Made by a program: the position numbers and the translations under genes. Below, piece by piece: positions 46,475 through 54,438 of a stretch of 64,000 bases of DNA. This DNA comes from Paludibaculum sp. GTDB taxonomy: Bacteria > Acidobacteriota > Terriglobia > Bryobacterales > Bryobacteraceae. Positions within the stretch are counted from its first letter, which is position 1. Every line of letters begins with the position of its first letter. Below the pieces are notes generated by a model. The model saw only the letters and a list, made by a program, of their open reading frames with translations. It made no database searches and was not told where the DNA came from. The stretch lies in contig JARKQJ010000218.1 in NCBI GenBank assembly GCA_029973955.1, positions 186,001-250,000 of the forward strand, in the 5' to 3' direction.

Positions 46475-46864
46475 ATGACACGCCGTATTCTATTCCTAAT
46501 CGTTATTTCGGCCGTCTGCGCGATGGCCTTTCAGTGGACGAACCAGAAGAAGTCCAAGTCCCGTGACACGTCCGTTCGGAATGTGGAAGGGGTGGTGCAG
46601 CAGCCGGACGGCGCGCCGGCGCCGCGCGCAGTGGTACAGCTCAAGAACATGAAAAACCTGCAGATCCGTTCGTATATCGCGAACGAGGAGGGGAAGTATC
46701 AGTTCCAGAACCTGTCGACCAGCGTGGACTACGAGCTGACCGCGACGTACAACGAGATGGCGAGTTCGAAGCGTTCGCTCTCGGTGTTCGACACGCGGCT
46801 GGACGCGGTGGTGAACCTGAAACTGGAGTCGAAGAAAGACTCCAAGGCCGAAGAGAAGAAATAG
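46475..46864 (+). CDS. exported carboxypeptidase-regulatory-like domain protein
   Basis: A 129-residue protein with a signal peptide (RILFLIVISAVCAMAFQW) and a CarboxypepD_reg-like beta domain (VEGVVQQPDGAPAPRAVVQL, then ANEEGKYQFQNLSTSVDYEL). The end is Lys/Glu-rich. It follows the related 118-residue gene after 18 bp, and a TlpA-like gene comes 21 bp later, so the genes from 45877 to 47353 form one probable transcript. Function unknown. Confidence 0.78.
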   Translation: MTRRILFLIVISAVCAMAFQWTNQKKSKSRDTSVRNVEGVVQQPDGAPAPRAVVQLKNMKNLQIRSYIANEEGKYQFQNLSTSVDYELTATYNEMASSKRSLSVFDTRLDAVVNLKLESKKDSKAEEKK

Positions 46865-46885
46865 CTCCGAAGGGAAGCCTGCGCT

Positions 46886-47353
46886 GTGAGACTCCTGCTG
46901 ATTGCGGCCGCTGTGGCGGCGAGCGTATTTGCCGCGGACTTGAAGCCGGTGGACGAGGCTTCCTACCCGAAGGTAGTGGCGGCGGCGAAGGGCAAAGTGC
47001 TGCTGGTGAACTTCTGGGCGACATACTGCGTGCCGTGCCGGAAGGAGATGCCGCAGCTTGTGGCGCTGGCCGCGAAGTACAAGGCGAAGGGGTTTGAGTT
47101 CGTGACGGTATCGGCCGACGAACCGGAGCAGGCCAAGGACGCGGCGGCGTTTCTGGACAAGACGAGAGTGGCGCCGCCGACCTATATCCGGAAGGCGAAG
47201 GACGACGACAAGTTCGCGGCCGGTTTGGACGCGAAGTGGAACGGGGCACTGCCGGCGTCGTTCCTGTATGACCGGACTGGGAAGAAAGTCCGGGCGTTCT
47301 TCGGCGAGGTCAAGATCGCGGAACTGGAAGCGGCGCTGCAGAAGCTGCTTTAG
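46886..47353 (+). CDS. exported thioredoxin-like TlpA/ResA family protein
   Basis: A 155-residue protein with a signal peptide (LLLIAAAVAASVFAAD) and a thioredoxin-like fold with active site YCVPC in NFWATYCVPCRKEMPQL. The start is a GTG. It probably acts as a periplasmic thiol-disulfide reductase. The end overlaps the convergent unknown gene by 4 bp. It is one of two TlpA-like genes in the window; this one is not membrane-anchored. Confidence 0.85.
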   Translation: MRLLLIAAAVAASVFAADLKPVDEASYPKVVAAAKGKVLLVNFWATYCVPCRKEMPQLVALAAKYKAKGFEFVTVSADEPEQAKDAAAFLDKTRVAPPTYIRKAKDDDKFAAGLDAKWNGALPASFLYDRTGKKVRAFFGEVKIAELEAALQKLL

Positions 47354-47964
47354 ACCGCACTGCTTCGCGCGGGGAGCTCAGGGCTGGGGTTCGGATTGCC
47401 GCGTCTGGCCCGGGTGCGCTGGATTTCGGCGGCGAGTTCCTCGAAAGAGCTGGGGGTGAGAGGTTCGAGAGCGGGTCGGGGGGCAGGTGCGGAGAGGCGG
47501 GCCAGGGGTGTGGCACATTCGACGCCGGGATCGAGGGGAAAGAGCGCGCGCTGGGTCTGGAGTTGCTGTAACTGATTGAGAGCACGGTCGAAGGTGCGTT
47601 CGAGCTCGCGGCGGTAACGGGCGATGCGGAGGAGGCGGGCGGCGTCTTCGCCGGCGTCATTCGGGTTCGTTCCGGTGAGCAGTTCGGACTCGAGAAAGCG
47701 GGCGCGGCGGAGGTTCCAGCCGGCGGCGACGAGGCGGTGGAAGTACTCCTCTTCGAGCGCGCCTTCGGGGCGGGTGTCGTGGAGGAGGCCGCGGCAGTAG
47801 GCATCGAACTCGGCGGTTTGCTCGGAAGGGACGAAGGGGTGGCGGGCGGTGAGGCCGTCCTTGGTGGCGTTGGAGGCGGAGCGAGCCTTGCCTTCGGGTG
47901 TGCGGGGTCCGGTGGAGAGCAGGGCGTTGGCCTGGTTGGCGGTGATCTGGGCGGCGGTGGCCAT
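47350..47964 (-). CDS. conserved helical protein of unknown function
   Basis: A 204-residue protein with the opening MATAAQITANQANALLSTGP, then RTPEGKARSASNATKDG, a pattern found in a many-copy protein family that I recall from Acidobacteria and related phyla. The middle is helical and charged; the C-terminus is proline-rich. The ATG at 47964 has AAAGGA upstream. No catalytic residues can be named. Function unknown; the family may relate to mobile or regulatory DNA, but that is a guess. Confidence 0.72.
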   Translation of the reverse strand: MATAAQITANQANALLSTGPRTPEGKARSASNATKDGLTARHPFVPSEQTAEFDAYCRGLLHDTRPEGALEEEYFHRLVAAGWNLRRARFLESELLTGTNPNDAGEDAARLLRIARYRRELERTFDRALNQLQQLQTQRALFPLDPGVECATPLARLSAPAPRPALEPLTPSSFEELAAEIQRTRARRGNPNPSPELPARSSAV

Positions 47965-48134
47965 GGTGCGGGTCCTTTCGACGGCAGAAATGAAAAGGGC
48001 AGGCACAGAGGCCTGCCCACGAACAAAGGATCGCATGAGCGGCCAAGCGCCGCGGGGCGAATGGGGGCAGCTTTTGTTGAAAAGAAAGGGAGATATTTCG
48101 CTTCGAAGAGCGGTGACCGGGGTCTTGTGAGGGG

Positions 48135-48473
48135 CTAGTTTTTGCGCATGCCGATGGCGACGCAGAACCAGGCGACGGCGAGGCTGGCAAAGGAGAGGAC
48201 GACGGGAGCCAAGCCCTCCATGAAGACGGCGCCGACGACGCGGACAGCCTCGAGGTCGAGTGCGCTCCTGCTGCTGATGGCGACAAAGCCGTTGGAGATG
48301 GCGAGGACCAGGGTGCAGGCCGTGGCGAAGAGGGCTCCCAGTGTGAGGGGCCTGAGGATGGCGAGGAGCCTTTCGCTGGGACGAAGGGCAAACCAGGCGC
48401 CGGCGACGGCGGGCACCAGGGAGATGAACAGACCGAAGAGAGAAGCGATACTGGCTCCGGCGAGACCACGCAT
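48135..48473 (-). CDS. small membrane protein, unknown function
   Basis: A 112-residue protein with about three hydrophobic helices (IASLFGLFISLVPAVAGAWFA, LGALFATACTLVLAISNGFVA, VLSFASLAVAWFCVAIGM). A perfect AAGGAGG lies seven bases before the ATG at 48473, which fixes the start. No family is recognised; the overall shape distantly recalls MotA/TolQ/ExbB-type proteins. It is divergent from the broken ECF sigma gene and shares a 103-bp intergenic region with it, so the sigma factor may once have controlled it. Confidence 0.68.
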   Translation of the reverse strand: MRGLAGASIASLFGLFISLVPAVAGAWFALRPSERLLAILRPLTLGALFATACTLVLAISNGFVAISSRSALDLEAVRVVGAVFMEGLAPVVLSFASLAVAWFCVAIGMRKN

Positions 48474-48533
48474 AAGAACCTCCTTGCAGAATCGATCGAA
48501 CGCTACACTCGAATAACGCCGGGGCTGGGCGAA

Positions 48534-48548
48534 CGTGACAATGTCACG
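48534..48548. promoter_or_regulatory. perfect 15-bp palindrome in a divergent promoter region
   Basis: The sequence CGTGACAATGTCACG (6-bp arms, AAT centre) lies between the membrane-protein gene and the sigma-factor gene. It could be an operator, or the -35 part of an ECF promoter, because TGTCAC (48542-48547) is followed 16 nt later by CGTT (48564-48567), close to a TGTCAC...CGTC pattern known for some ECF groups. Confidence 0.35.
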
Positions 48549-48576
48549 ATTGCGGCGGCAGGGCGTTATCACCGGT

Positions 48577-49177
48577 ATGGACCGCGAACGCGAGTGCGCC
48601 CTGGTGGCCGGGCTGAAGGCGGGGGAGCCGGGTGCGTTCGACGAAGCGTTCGAGGCCTACAACCGGCGGCTGCTGAGTTTTCTGCCGCGGATGTCGGGCA
48701 ACCGGGCGGTGGCCGAGGACCTGGCGGCGGAGAGGTGGATGCGGCTGGTGGCGCGCGGGCGGGAGTTGGAAGAGGGGACGCAAGTGGGGGCGTGGCTGTT
48801 CACGGTGGCGCGGAATCTGTTTGTGAGTCATTGCCGCTCGCGGCTGCGGCACCAGGAGTATACGTCGGATCTGGTGATGCTGTGGCCGGTGCAGTTGCCG
48901 CGGTCGCCGTACTAGCAAGCGGTGGAGGGCGAGGCGGCGGAGCGGCTGGAGGCGGAGATGGCGGCTTTGCCGTTGATCTACCGGGAGGCTCTGTTGCTGG
49001 TGGGTGTGGAGCAGATGCGGCCGTCGGCGGCGGCGGGGGTGTGCGGTGTCAGCCCGGAGGCGTTCCGGCAGCGGTTGAGCCGGGCGCGCGGGCTGTTGAC
49101 GGAATGGCTGCGCGATGCGGAAGCGCGGCGGAGGCCGGTTTCCGAGAGGAGGGATGCAAGAAGCACGAGCCGGATGA
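48577..49177 (+). pseudogene. ECF RNA polymerase sigma factor, interrupted by amber codon and 1-nt insertion
   Basis: The frame encodes sigma region 2 (RNLFVSHCRSRLRHQEY and upstream) and region 4 (LPLIYREALLLVGVEQMR, GVCGVSPEAFRQRLSRARGL). A TAG at 48913-48915 (codon 113, in RSPY-TAG-QAVEGEAAERL) breaks it; CAG would give Gln there. Further on, an extra C at 49157 shifts the frame. Removing that C restores both a TGA stop for the sigma gene (49175-49177) and an ATG (49154) for a coupled downstream gene. Two lesions in 600 bp suggest a real pseudogene or sequencing error. The start ATG at 48577 gives a family-length N-terminus. Confidence 0.75.
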
Positions 49178-49385
49178 ACTGTTCGAAGAACTGGCAAGGA
49201 TGCAGGGTGTGGAGCCGGATGTGGAATGGGAGCGGCGGTTGCTGGCGAGGTGCCACGCAGAGATGGACCGGCGGGCCGGCAGAAGGGCGGCCGTCGCGAT
49301 GGGGCGGATTCACGACCTGGCGGCGGCGGCGCTGGCCGGGTACCTGGCGGCGGTCCTGGGCGAAGTGCGGAAGTTGATGCACTGA
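49154..49385 (+). pseudogene. small gene coupled to the sigma factor, start frameshifted
   Basis: With the extra C at 49157 removed, an ATG preceded by GAGGAGGG opens a 76-residue protein (MKKHEPDELFEELARMQGV, then VEWERRLLARCHAEMDRR) ending in a hydrophobic helix LAAAALAGYLAAVLGEV and a TGA at 49383-49385. In the sequence as given, the ATG leads to a stop after seven codons. Position after an ECF sigma gene and a terminal helix fit an anti-sigma-like partner. This is inference from position and shape. Confidence 0.55.
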
Positions 49386-49877
49386 GGGGGGATCAGGGAC
49401 GGACGGGCGAGGGTGCGACGCTCCGGCCGCCGCGCCCGCTCATCGCCCGCTCATCAAGGCGATTGGTTTCCGGCTGGTTATTCCCTGGCAGGTTGCTCTC
49501 TAGCAGAGCCCGCGTCTGCTTGGCGGGCCGCTGGTAGGATAAAGCGTCCCCGCCAGCGAGCCAATCAGTTCTCAGCGAACGGGGATCTCTCCCTATTTGT
49601 CTCGACTCAACATAGGGGTCCAGTCCTGTCCCGCCTTTGAGGGGACAGGTTGGAGTGTCCCACGTGCGATTTGGGAGGGATGATTTTGGTGGCGGTTCGG
49701 GGTTATGTCCGGGTGAAAGGGGCATTGTGCCGGCAGGAGGTGATGGGCGGTGGGGGATGGATGCGGTTCAGTGGGGTGCTAGTGCTTGTTTGGGGTGAAT
49801 TCTGCGCGAATGAACTGCGAAGATAGGCGCCATTGGTGGGGCGGGAGGTCTGTTCGGGGGATGCGATTGGGGACGGG
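49386..49877. other. gene-free stretch between the sigma locus and lysA
   Basis: About 490 bp with no convincing gene on either strand; the open frames are short, without family resemblance or ribosome-binding sites. A hairpin with 8-bp arms CCTGTCCC/GGGACAGG (49625-49632 and 49642-49649) is present. No tRNA cloverleaf was seen. It may hold the remains of a decayed gene or an unrecognised small RNA. Confidence 0.5.
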
Positions 49878-51143
49878 TCAGGCTGTCCCGTTTTGTTCGT
49901 TTTGTTCGCCGCGGATGAGGTCTTCCAGGGTTTCGCGGCGGCGGACCTGTTTCCAGGTGGCGCCGTCGACTAGGACTTCGCTGGGGCGGAGGCGGGCGTT
50001 GTAGTTGGAGGCCATGGCGAAGCCGTAGGCTCCGCAGGTCATGGCGGCGATCATGTCTCCGGGCATCACGTTTGCTACTTCGCGGCCGGTGGCGAGGAAG
50101 TCGCTGCTTTCACAGACCGGGCCGACTACGTCGGCGACTACGGTGCCGAGCTTGGATTCGCGCAAGGGGAGGATCTCGTGGTGGGCTTCGTAGAGGGCGG
50201 GGCGGATGAGTTCCGTCATCGAGGCGTCGACGATGATGAAGTGCTTCTGGCCGCTTTGCTTGCGGTAGAGGACGCGGGAGAGGAGGGCTCCGGAGGAGGC
50301 GACGAGGGAACGGCCGGGTTCGAGGAAGAGAGTGAGGTTGCGGCCCGAGATGAGTTGCTTGAGGCGGGCGAGGAAGCCGGGGACGTCGGGGGCGGATTCG
50401 TGGGGCTGGTAGGGGACGCCGAGGCCGCCGCCCAGGTCGAGGTCGGTGATGTTGATGCCATTGGCGCGGAGGGTGTCGATGAGGCCGAGGAGGCGTTGGG
50501 CGGCTTCGAGGACGGGGGCGGGGTCAAGGAGTTGGGAGCCGATGTGGCAACTGACGCCCTGAACGGAGAGGCCGGGTAGGGCCGCGGCTGTTTCGTAGAC
50601 GGCGGCTACTTCGGCGATGTCGATGCCGAATTTGTGTTCTTTGAGTCCGGTGGAGATGTAGGGGTGGGTGGAGGCGTCGACGTCGGGATTGACGCGGATG
50701 GCGATGGCGGCGGTTTTGTTGAGGCGGCGGGCGAGGGCGCTGATGAGGGCGATTTCGCCTTCGCTTTCGCAGTTGAAGGAATGGATGCCTTGCTCCAGGG
50801 CGTATTCGACCTCTTCGCGAGTCTTGCCGACGCCGGAGAAGACGACCTTGGCGGGATCGCCGCCGGCCTGGAGGACGCGGTAGAGTTCGCCGCCGGAGAC
50901 GATGTCAAAGCCGGCGCCGAGGGTGGCGAGGTGGCGGAGGACGCCGAGGTTGCCGTTGGCCTTGACGGCGTAGCAGATGTGGTGTGGGATGCCGGCGAGA
51001 CCTTCTGCGTATTGGAGGTAGGCGTTGCGGATGCCGGCGGCGGAGTAGACGTAACAGGGGGTTCCTTCGCGCTCGGCGACGGATTGAAGTTCGACGTCCT
51101 CGCAAAAGAGCATTCCACCGCGGTACTGGAAGACAGGGTTCAT
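49878..51143 (-). CDS. lysA: diaminopimelate decarboxylase
   Basis: LysA removes carbon dioxide from meso-diaminopimelate to give lysine. The 421-residue PLP enzyme has the lysine-bearing CYAVKANGNLGVLRHL, the CHIGSQLLDP motif, DLGGGLGVPY and a C-terminal GAYGFAMASNYNARLRP with EPGRSLVASSG. The start ATG at 51143 has GAGGAT upstream. It is 11 bp after the GAF/SpoIIE gene and may be the last gene of rpiB-deoC-phosphatase-lysA. Minus-strand codons are C-ending. Confidence 0.95.
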   Translation of the reverse strand: MNPVFQYRGGMLFCEDVELQSVAEREGTPCYVYSAAGIRNAYLQYAEGLAGIPHHICYAVKANGNLGVLRHLATLGAGFDIVSGGELYRVLQAGGDPAKVVFSGVGKTREEVEYALEQGIHSFNCESEGEIALISALARRLNKTAAIAIRVNPDVDASTHPYISTGLKEHKFGIDIAEVAAVYETAAALPGLSVQGVSCHIGSQLLDPAPVLEAAQRLLGLIDTLRANGINITDLDLGGGLGVPYQPHESAPDVPGFLARLKQLISGRNLTLFLEPGRSLVASSGALLSRVLYRKQSGQKHFIIVDASMTELIRPALYEAHHEILPLRESKLGTVVADVVGPVCESSDFLATGREVANVMPGDMIAAMTCGAYGFAMASNYNARLRPSEVLVDGATWKQVRRRETLEDLIRGEQNEQNGTA

Positions 51144-51154
51144 GGGGGGGATCC

Positions 51155-52906
51155 TCAATCGACTTTGAGCACGATGACGGTCTGGTCATCGTGGACGGGT
51201 TGGGTTTCGCGGAAGCCTTCGAGGTCGGCCAGCAGGCCGTCGGCGATCTGCTGGGCGGAGAGATTGCAGTTGGCTTCGAGATAGCGGCGGAGACGGCGGC
51301 GGCCGTACTCTTCGCCGGCGGGGTTGGGCTGATCCTGGACGCCGTCGCTGAAGAGAACCACGACGTCGCCGGGTTCGGCCTCAAAGCGGGTTTCGTCGTA
51401 TTCGACATTTTCTAGCAGACCGACGGGGATGCCGGCGGCGTGGGGCTGGAGGATCTGTCCGTTGCGGCAAAGCAGGGGCGTGGTGGAGCCGGCGTTGGAC
51501 ATGATGAACTCGCGTTCTCTGGCGCGCCAGAGGAGGGCGAGCAGAGTGACGTAGCGGGCGGGCACCTGGCGTTCCATCAACGTGTCGTTGAGGGAGCGGA
51601 GGAGTTGGGCGGGACTGCGGTGGCGGCCGGCGGCGCCGCGGAGGACGCCGGAGAAGAGGGCGCCGTAGAGGGCGGCGGCTGCGCCTTTGCCGCTGGAGTC
51701 GCCAAAGGCGAGCATGGTTTCGTTGGCGTCGTATTCGAAGAAGTCGAAGACGTCGCCGGAGACGAGGCGGGCGGGCTTGAGGCGGATGCCGGCGGTGAGG
51801 CCGGAGAGTTCGGGCGCCTTGGTGGGGAGGAGGACGGATTGGAGTTTGTGGGCGGCCAGGAGGTCCTGCTGGATCTCTTTCTCGCGGATCTCGAGTTCCT
51901 GGTAAAGGCGCGCGTTTTCGATGGCGATGGCGACGGAAGGCGCGATGAGTTGAAGCGTGCGGACGTGATCCTCGTTGAAGTAGCCGACGCGCTTACTCTC
52001 GAGATCCATGACGCCGATGACGCGATCCTTGACGACCAAGGGGATGGCGACCTCGCTGCGGATGCCGGCGTGGGTTTCGATGTAACGGTCGTCGGCGGCG
52101 ATGTCGGGGGCGAGGATGGGTTTGCGGCTGGAGGCGGCGGCGCCGGTGATGCCCTGGCCGAGCGGGAGGCTGGTGAGCTGGGCCTTTTTGTCGAAGCGCT
52201 GGCTGTAGATGCTGCGGAGCTGACCTCGGGACTCATCGACCTGCATGACGATGAAGGAGTCGTAGTTGATGAGGGTTTTGACGTTGCGGGCGATTTTTTC
52301 GAGGAGGTCGTCGAGTTTGAGGATCGAAGAGAACTCCTGGGCCATGGAGGCCAGGGTGCGAGTGGTGCGGTTCTGGCGCTCGACGCGGCGGTAGAGGCGG
52401 GCGTTGTCGATGGCGGCGCCGACGCGGGAGGCGATCAACTGGAGGAGGGCGCGGTCCTGGGGGGTGAAGGCGTCAAAGGCGGTGGCCTGGAGGTCGAGGA
52501 CGCCGACGAGTTTGTGGCGGACGACCATGGGGACGGCGAGTTCGCTGCGGACAGCGTCGAGGGCGTTCAGGTAGCGGGGGTCGGCCAGGACATCGCCGAC
52601 CATGACGGGCTGGCGTTCGGAGGCGGCGGCGCCGGTGATGCCTTCGCCGAGGCGGATGAGGAGATTGCGAATGATCTCCTGACGGTGGCCTTGGGCGTAT
52701 TTGATGCGCAGGCCCTTGCGGCGTTCGGAGTAGAGCAGGATGGCGAAGAGTTCGTGGGGGATGACCTGGCGGACGATGGTGGCGACGTTCGCGAGCAGGG
52801 TTTCGAGGTCGAGGGTTTCGGCGGTGGCCGAAGAGACTTCGAGCAGGAAGTCGAGCAATTCGGCCCGCTCCCGGAAGCGAACCCGGGATTTCTTCTGAGT
52901 CGCCAT
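51155..52906 (-). CDS. GAF-GAF-SpoIIE (PP2C-type) serine phosphatase
   Basis: A 583-residue cytosolic signalling protein with GAF domains at about residues 25-180 and 195-345, a short coiled coil and a SpoIIE/RsbU-type PP2C phosphatase at about 385-580. Visible phosphatase metal residues are in SGDVFDFFEYDANETMLAFGDSSGKG and DVVVLFSDGVQD. Such proteins usually dephosphorylate an anti-sigma antagonist. No RsbW or RsbV gene is adjacent, so the partner is elsewhere. The gene lies 6 bp after deoC and 11 bp before lysA. Confidence 0.92.
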   Translation of the reverse strand: MATQKKSRVRFRERAELLDFLLEVSSATAETLDLETLLANVATIVRQVIPHELFAILLYSERRKGLRIKYAQGHRQEIIRNLLIRLGEGITGAAASERQPVMVGDVLADPRYLNALDAVRSELAVPMVVRHKLVGVLDLQATAFDAFTPQDRALLQLIASRVGAAIDNARLYRRVERQNRTTRTLASMAQEFSSILKLDDLLEKIARNVKTLINYDSFIVMQVDESRGQLRSIYSQRFDKKAQLTSLPLGQGITGAAASSRKPILAPDIAADDRYIETHAGIRSEVAIPLVVKDRVIGVMDLESKRVGYFNEDHVRTLQLIAPSVAIAIENARLYQELEIREKEIQQDLLAAHKLQSVLLPTKAPELSGLTAGIRLKPARLVSGDVFDFFEYDANETMLAFGDSSGKGAAAALYGALFSGVLRGAAGRHRSPAQLLRSLNDTLMERQVPARYVTLLALLWRAREREFIMSNAGSTTPLLCRNGQILQPHAAGIPVGLLENVEYDETRFEAEPGDVVVLFSDGVQDQPNPAGEEYGRRRLRRYLEANCNLSAQQIADGLLADLEGFRETQPVHDDQTVIVLKVD

Positions 52907-52912
52907 GGAGGA

Positions 52913-53809
52913 TTACCGGGTGGCAGCCTCGACGATTTTGACGCTGGCGGAGGCGCCGATGCGGGAGGCCCCGGCATCGGTCATGGCCTTGAGGTCTTCG
53001 AGAGTGCGGATGCCGCCGGAGGCTTTGACGCCCATGGAGGCGCCGACCACCTTGCGCATGAGGGCGATGTCGGCGGCGGTGGCGCCGTGCTTGGAGAAGC
53101 CGGTGGAGGTTTTGACGAAGTCGGCGCCGGCGAGTTTGCAGAGGGCGCAGGCGATGGCTTTCTCGTCGTCGGAGAGGAGGGCGGTTTCGAGGATGACCTT
53201 GAGGATGGCGCGGCCCTTGTGGCAAGTAGTGGCGACGGCGCGGATGTCGGCTTCGACGGTTTTGACGTCGCCGCCCTTGAGGGCGCCGACGTTCATGACC
53301 ATGTCGACCTCCTGGGCGCCGGCGCGGATGGCGAGTTCGGCCTCGCAGACCTTGGCGGCGGTGGAGGTGGCGCCGAGAGGGAAGCCGACGACGGTGCAGA
53401 CGAGGACAGGCGTGCCGCGAAGTTCTTCGGCGACGACAGGAACCCAGTGGGGGTTGACGCAGACGCTGGCGAAGCCGTACTGCTTCGCTTCGGCGCAGAC
53501 CTTGCGCACCTCATCCTCGGTGGCTTCGGGCTTGAGGATGGTGTGGTCGATGAGGGCGGCGAGGGCGGGATCGACCTTGGTGGTGAGTTCGCTGGTGGAG
53601 ACGCGGGTGGCGCCGGCGGCGACGATGGTGCGGGTCTTCTTCGAGCACATCTGAGCGCAGCGCTGGACGCAGCCGGGGCAGACTTCATGGGAATCGTTGA
53701 GACCTTCGCGGCCTTTGACGCCGGCGGATGGGATGGACGCCGGGCGGGATTCAGCAAGGATCTGCTCGGCGATTTCAGCGGCTAGTCGTTCGATTGCTTC
53801 GGGGTCCAC
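52913..53809 (-). CDS. deoC: deoxyribose-phosphate aldolase with N-terminal extension
   Basis: DeoC cleaves 2-deoxyribose-5-phosphate to glyceraldehyde-3-phosphate and acetaldehyde. The 298-residue protein is about 70 residues longer than usual. The aldolase barrel starts near residue 75 (LAALIDHTILKPEAT), with VCVNPHW and the Schiff-base lysine in FVKTSTGFSKHGAT. The extra N-terminus has an amphipathic helix (AIERLAAEIAEQILAE, residues 5-20), a linker, and four cysteines (Cys44, 47, 51, 55). Such helices resemble the encapsulation peptides of microcompartment enzymes. The start is a GTG; it overlaps the rpiB end by 28 bp. Confidence 0.9.
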   Translation of the reverse strand: MDPEAIERLAAEIAEQILAESRPASIPSAGVKGREGLNDSHEVCPGCVQRCAQMCSKKTRTIVAAGATRVSTSELTTKVDPALAALIDHTILKPEATEDEVRKVCAEAKQYGFASVCVNPHWVPVVAEELRGTPVLVCTVVGFPLGATSTAAKVCEAELAIRAGAQEVDMVMNVGALKGGDVKTVEADIRAVATTCHKGRAILKVILETALLSDDEKAIACALCKLAGADFVKTSTGFSKHGATAADIALMRKVVGASMGVKASGGIRTLEDLKAMTDAGASRIGASASVKIVEAATR

Positions 53810-54438
53810 GATGAATACTTGAGTTCGATAGCGGTGATCTTGTCGATCCGGCCCTGATGCCGGCCGCCCGCAAAGGGCGTGGCCAACCATGTCCTGAGAA
53901 CATCTTCGGCTTGGCTTTGGGTGAGCAAACGTCCACCCAAAGTAAGGACATTGGCATGGTTGTGCTCGCGGCTGTTGCGCGCGGAAGCCCTATCATAGCA
54001 TAGGGCTGCGCGGACACCCGGGACCTTATTGGCGGCCATGGCGGAGCCGATTCCGGCGCCGTCGACAATGATGCCGAGGGCGGCTTCGCCCTGGGCGACG
54101 AGGGCGGCGACGGCGTGGGCGATGTCGGGGTAGTCGACGGCCTTCTCCTCATGGACGCCGACGTCGCGGATGGTCCAGCCGAGTTCTTCGAGGACGGGTT
54201 TGAGGCGTTCTTTCATCGAAAAGCCGCCGTGGTCGGAGCCAAGTGCAATGGTTTGTTCGGGTTTGGAGAGGCGGGCGAGGTCTTCGGGGGCGAGTTCGAC
54301 GATTTCGATGGCGCGTTCGCGGGCGAGGTCGCGGGCGGAGGGGGTGAAGAGGGCGCCGGCGGGGAGGTGGAGTTTGCCGGAGAGAGGGATGTCCTGTTCT
54401 GTGACGACGCGGCGCACGACGTTATGATTATGGCGCAT
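53782..54438 (-). CDS. rpiB: RpiB/LacAB-family sugar-phosphate isomerase with N-terminal extension
   Basis: A 218-residue protein whose RpiB domain begins near residue 62 (IALGSDHGGFSMKERLKPVL) and includes ANKVPGVRAALCYD and REHNHANVLTLGGR. The usual catalytic cysteine (CGTGIG in E. coli) is missing: the aligned segment is VDGAGIGSAMAAN, with Asp126 at the Cys site. The first 60 residues (VVTEQDIPLSGKLHL, LFTPSARDLARERAIEI) look like an extra domain of the kind found in ethanolamine or microcompartment proteins. It overlaps deoC, so the two are a coupled pair. The exact substrate is uncertain. Confidence 0.85.
   Translation of the reverse strand: MRHNHNVVRRVVTEQDIPLSGKLHLPAGALFTPSARDLARERAIEIVELAPEDLARLSKPEQTIALGSDHGGFSMKERLKPVLEELGWTIRDVGVHEEKAVDYPDIAHAVAALVAQGEAALGIIVDGAGIGSAMAANKVPGVRAALCYDRASARNSREHNHANVLTLGGRLLTQSQAEDVLRTWLATPFAGGRHQGRIDKITAIELKYSSWTPKQSND

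Noticed and set aside
48913..48915. TAG in the sigma gene as recoded (pyrrolysine-type or suppressed) codon
   Set aside because: Sigma factors have no known recoding, CAG is one base away, and a frameshift follows 240 bp later, so decay or error is simpler.
49386..49877. tRNA or tRNA-Sec gene in the gene-free stretch
   Set aside because: No cloverleaf, no GGTTCGANTCC-type T-arm and no acceptor stem pairing could be found.
49870..49889. Hairpin GGGAC/GTCCC with T-rich flank as terminator
   Set aside because: The T-rich side lies inside the lysA coding end and points the wrong way for lysA; the stem is only 5 bp.
51440..53785. 781-codon open frame on the plus strand
   Set aside because: It lies antisense to the GAF/SpoIIE and deoC genes and shows only Gly/Ala/Asp/Glu-rich filler typical of GC-rich antisense frames.
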